Below are positions 5,088 through 5,265 of a stretch of DNA of 5,265 nt, piece after piece. The notes beneath the pieces are model-generated. The model was not told where the DNA came from. It did not search any database and saw nothing but the letters and a program-made list of their open reading frames with translations. Positions within the stretch are counted from its first letter, which is position 1; the number at the start of each line of letters is the position of its first letter. The stretch is from positions 1 through 5,265 of the forward strand of contig QLUS01000111.1 in assembly GCA_018725535.1 (NCBI GenBank), given 5' to 3'. A program made the position numbers and the translations under genes. Origin of the DNA: Bacillota bacterium. Lineage in GTDB: Bacteria; Bacillota; UBA994.

Positions 5088-5265
5088 GTGAAACTTGCCA
5101 CTCGCATTCTCTACGGTCTCGTTGTCGGCATCATCATCGGCCTGCTGTTGCACACTGCCCGCGACACTGCCTTCGTCAGGAACCTCATGACGTACCTCAT
5201 TTCTCCCGTCGGCGACGCCTTTATCCGCGCCATCCGCATGCTCGTCGTCCCGCTGGTGCTAGCTA
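5088..5265 (+). CDS. Dicarboxylate/amino acid:cation symporter, N-terminal part (cut by window end)
   Basis: Probable member of the DAACS family (GltP/GltT/DctA-like), inner-membrane carriers that import glutamate, aspartate or C4-dicarboxylates with Na+ or H+. Only 59 codons are present of a protein usually 400 or more residues long. It begins MKLATRILYGLVVGIIIGLL with a first membrane helix (about 7-22), then a polar loop. The family hallmark follows at about 41-59: PVGDAFIRAIRMLVVPLVLA, close to the conserved G-D-x-F-x-R-x-x-x-M-x-V-x-P-L-V block that leads into the second helix. The start is GTG with a strong Shine-Dalgarno. It is transcribed away from rpmE, so it is not part of the translation operon. 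The substrate cannot be inferred from this fragment. Confidence 0.85.
   Translation, partial: MKLATRILYGLVVGIIIGLLLHTARDTAFVRNLMTYLISPVGDAFIRAIRMLVVPLVLA

Overview
The window reads as core chromosome of an anaerobic-leaning Bacillota (Clostridia-like or a deep-branching relative). The evidence is gene order and style: rpmE, a DUF1385/YqhQ-type membrane protein, prfA and prmC are packed head to tail as in many Firmicutes. They are followed by an Rrf2/IscR-type regulator and a NifS/IscS-type cysteine desulfurase. Shine-Dalgarno sequences are strong and purine-rich, GTG starts dominate, and the DNA looks moderately GC-rich. The species cannot be fixed from this sequence alone.

Layout: everything from 64 to 4893 is on the minus strand. 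Reading in the direction of transcription, rpmE (ribosomal protein L31) starts behind a recognisable promoter in the divergent gap at 4894-5087. A hairpin and a 13-bp tandem repeat separate it from the yqhQ-like gene. That gene overlaps prfA by 7 bp, and prfA overlaps prmC by 4 bp (GTGA). This unit makes a ribosomal protein, release factor 1 and the methyltransferase that modifies the GGQ motif of release factors, so it is a translation and termination operon. A short hairpin plus T-run (1724-1747) probably ends it. A separate two-gene unit follows: an Rrf2 regulator with an IscR-like three-cysteine cluster, then a cysteine desulfurase. It sits behind a dyad that resembles an IscR operator. 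On the plus strand, the right edge holds the first 59 codons of a dicarboxylate/amino-acid:cation symporter.

No CRISPR array, RNA gene, insertion sequence, prophage gene or defence system is visible, and I found no wholly new multi-gene system. The unusual material is small-scale: a degenerate 7-bp tandem array at the left edge just after nifS; a second 7-bp tandem repeat of different sequence inside prmC that encodes an insert between its two domains; a 13-bp tandem repeat that copies the Shine-Dalgarno and ATG of the yqhQ-like gene in shifting frames; a possible ATA start for the Rrf2 gene; and a nested inverted repeat with two competing hairpins between rpmE and the symporter gene. There is no gene-free stretch longer than about 200 bases.
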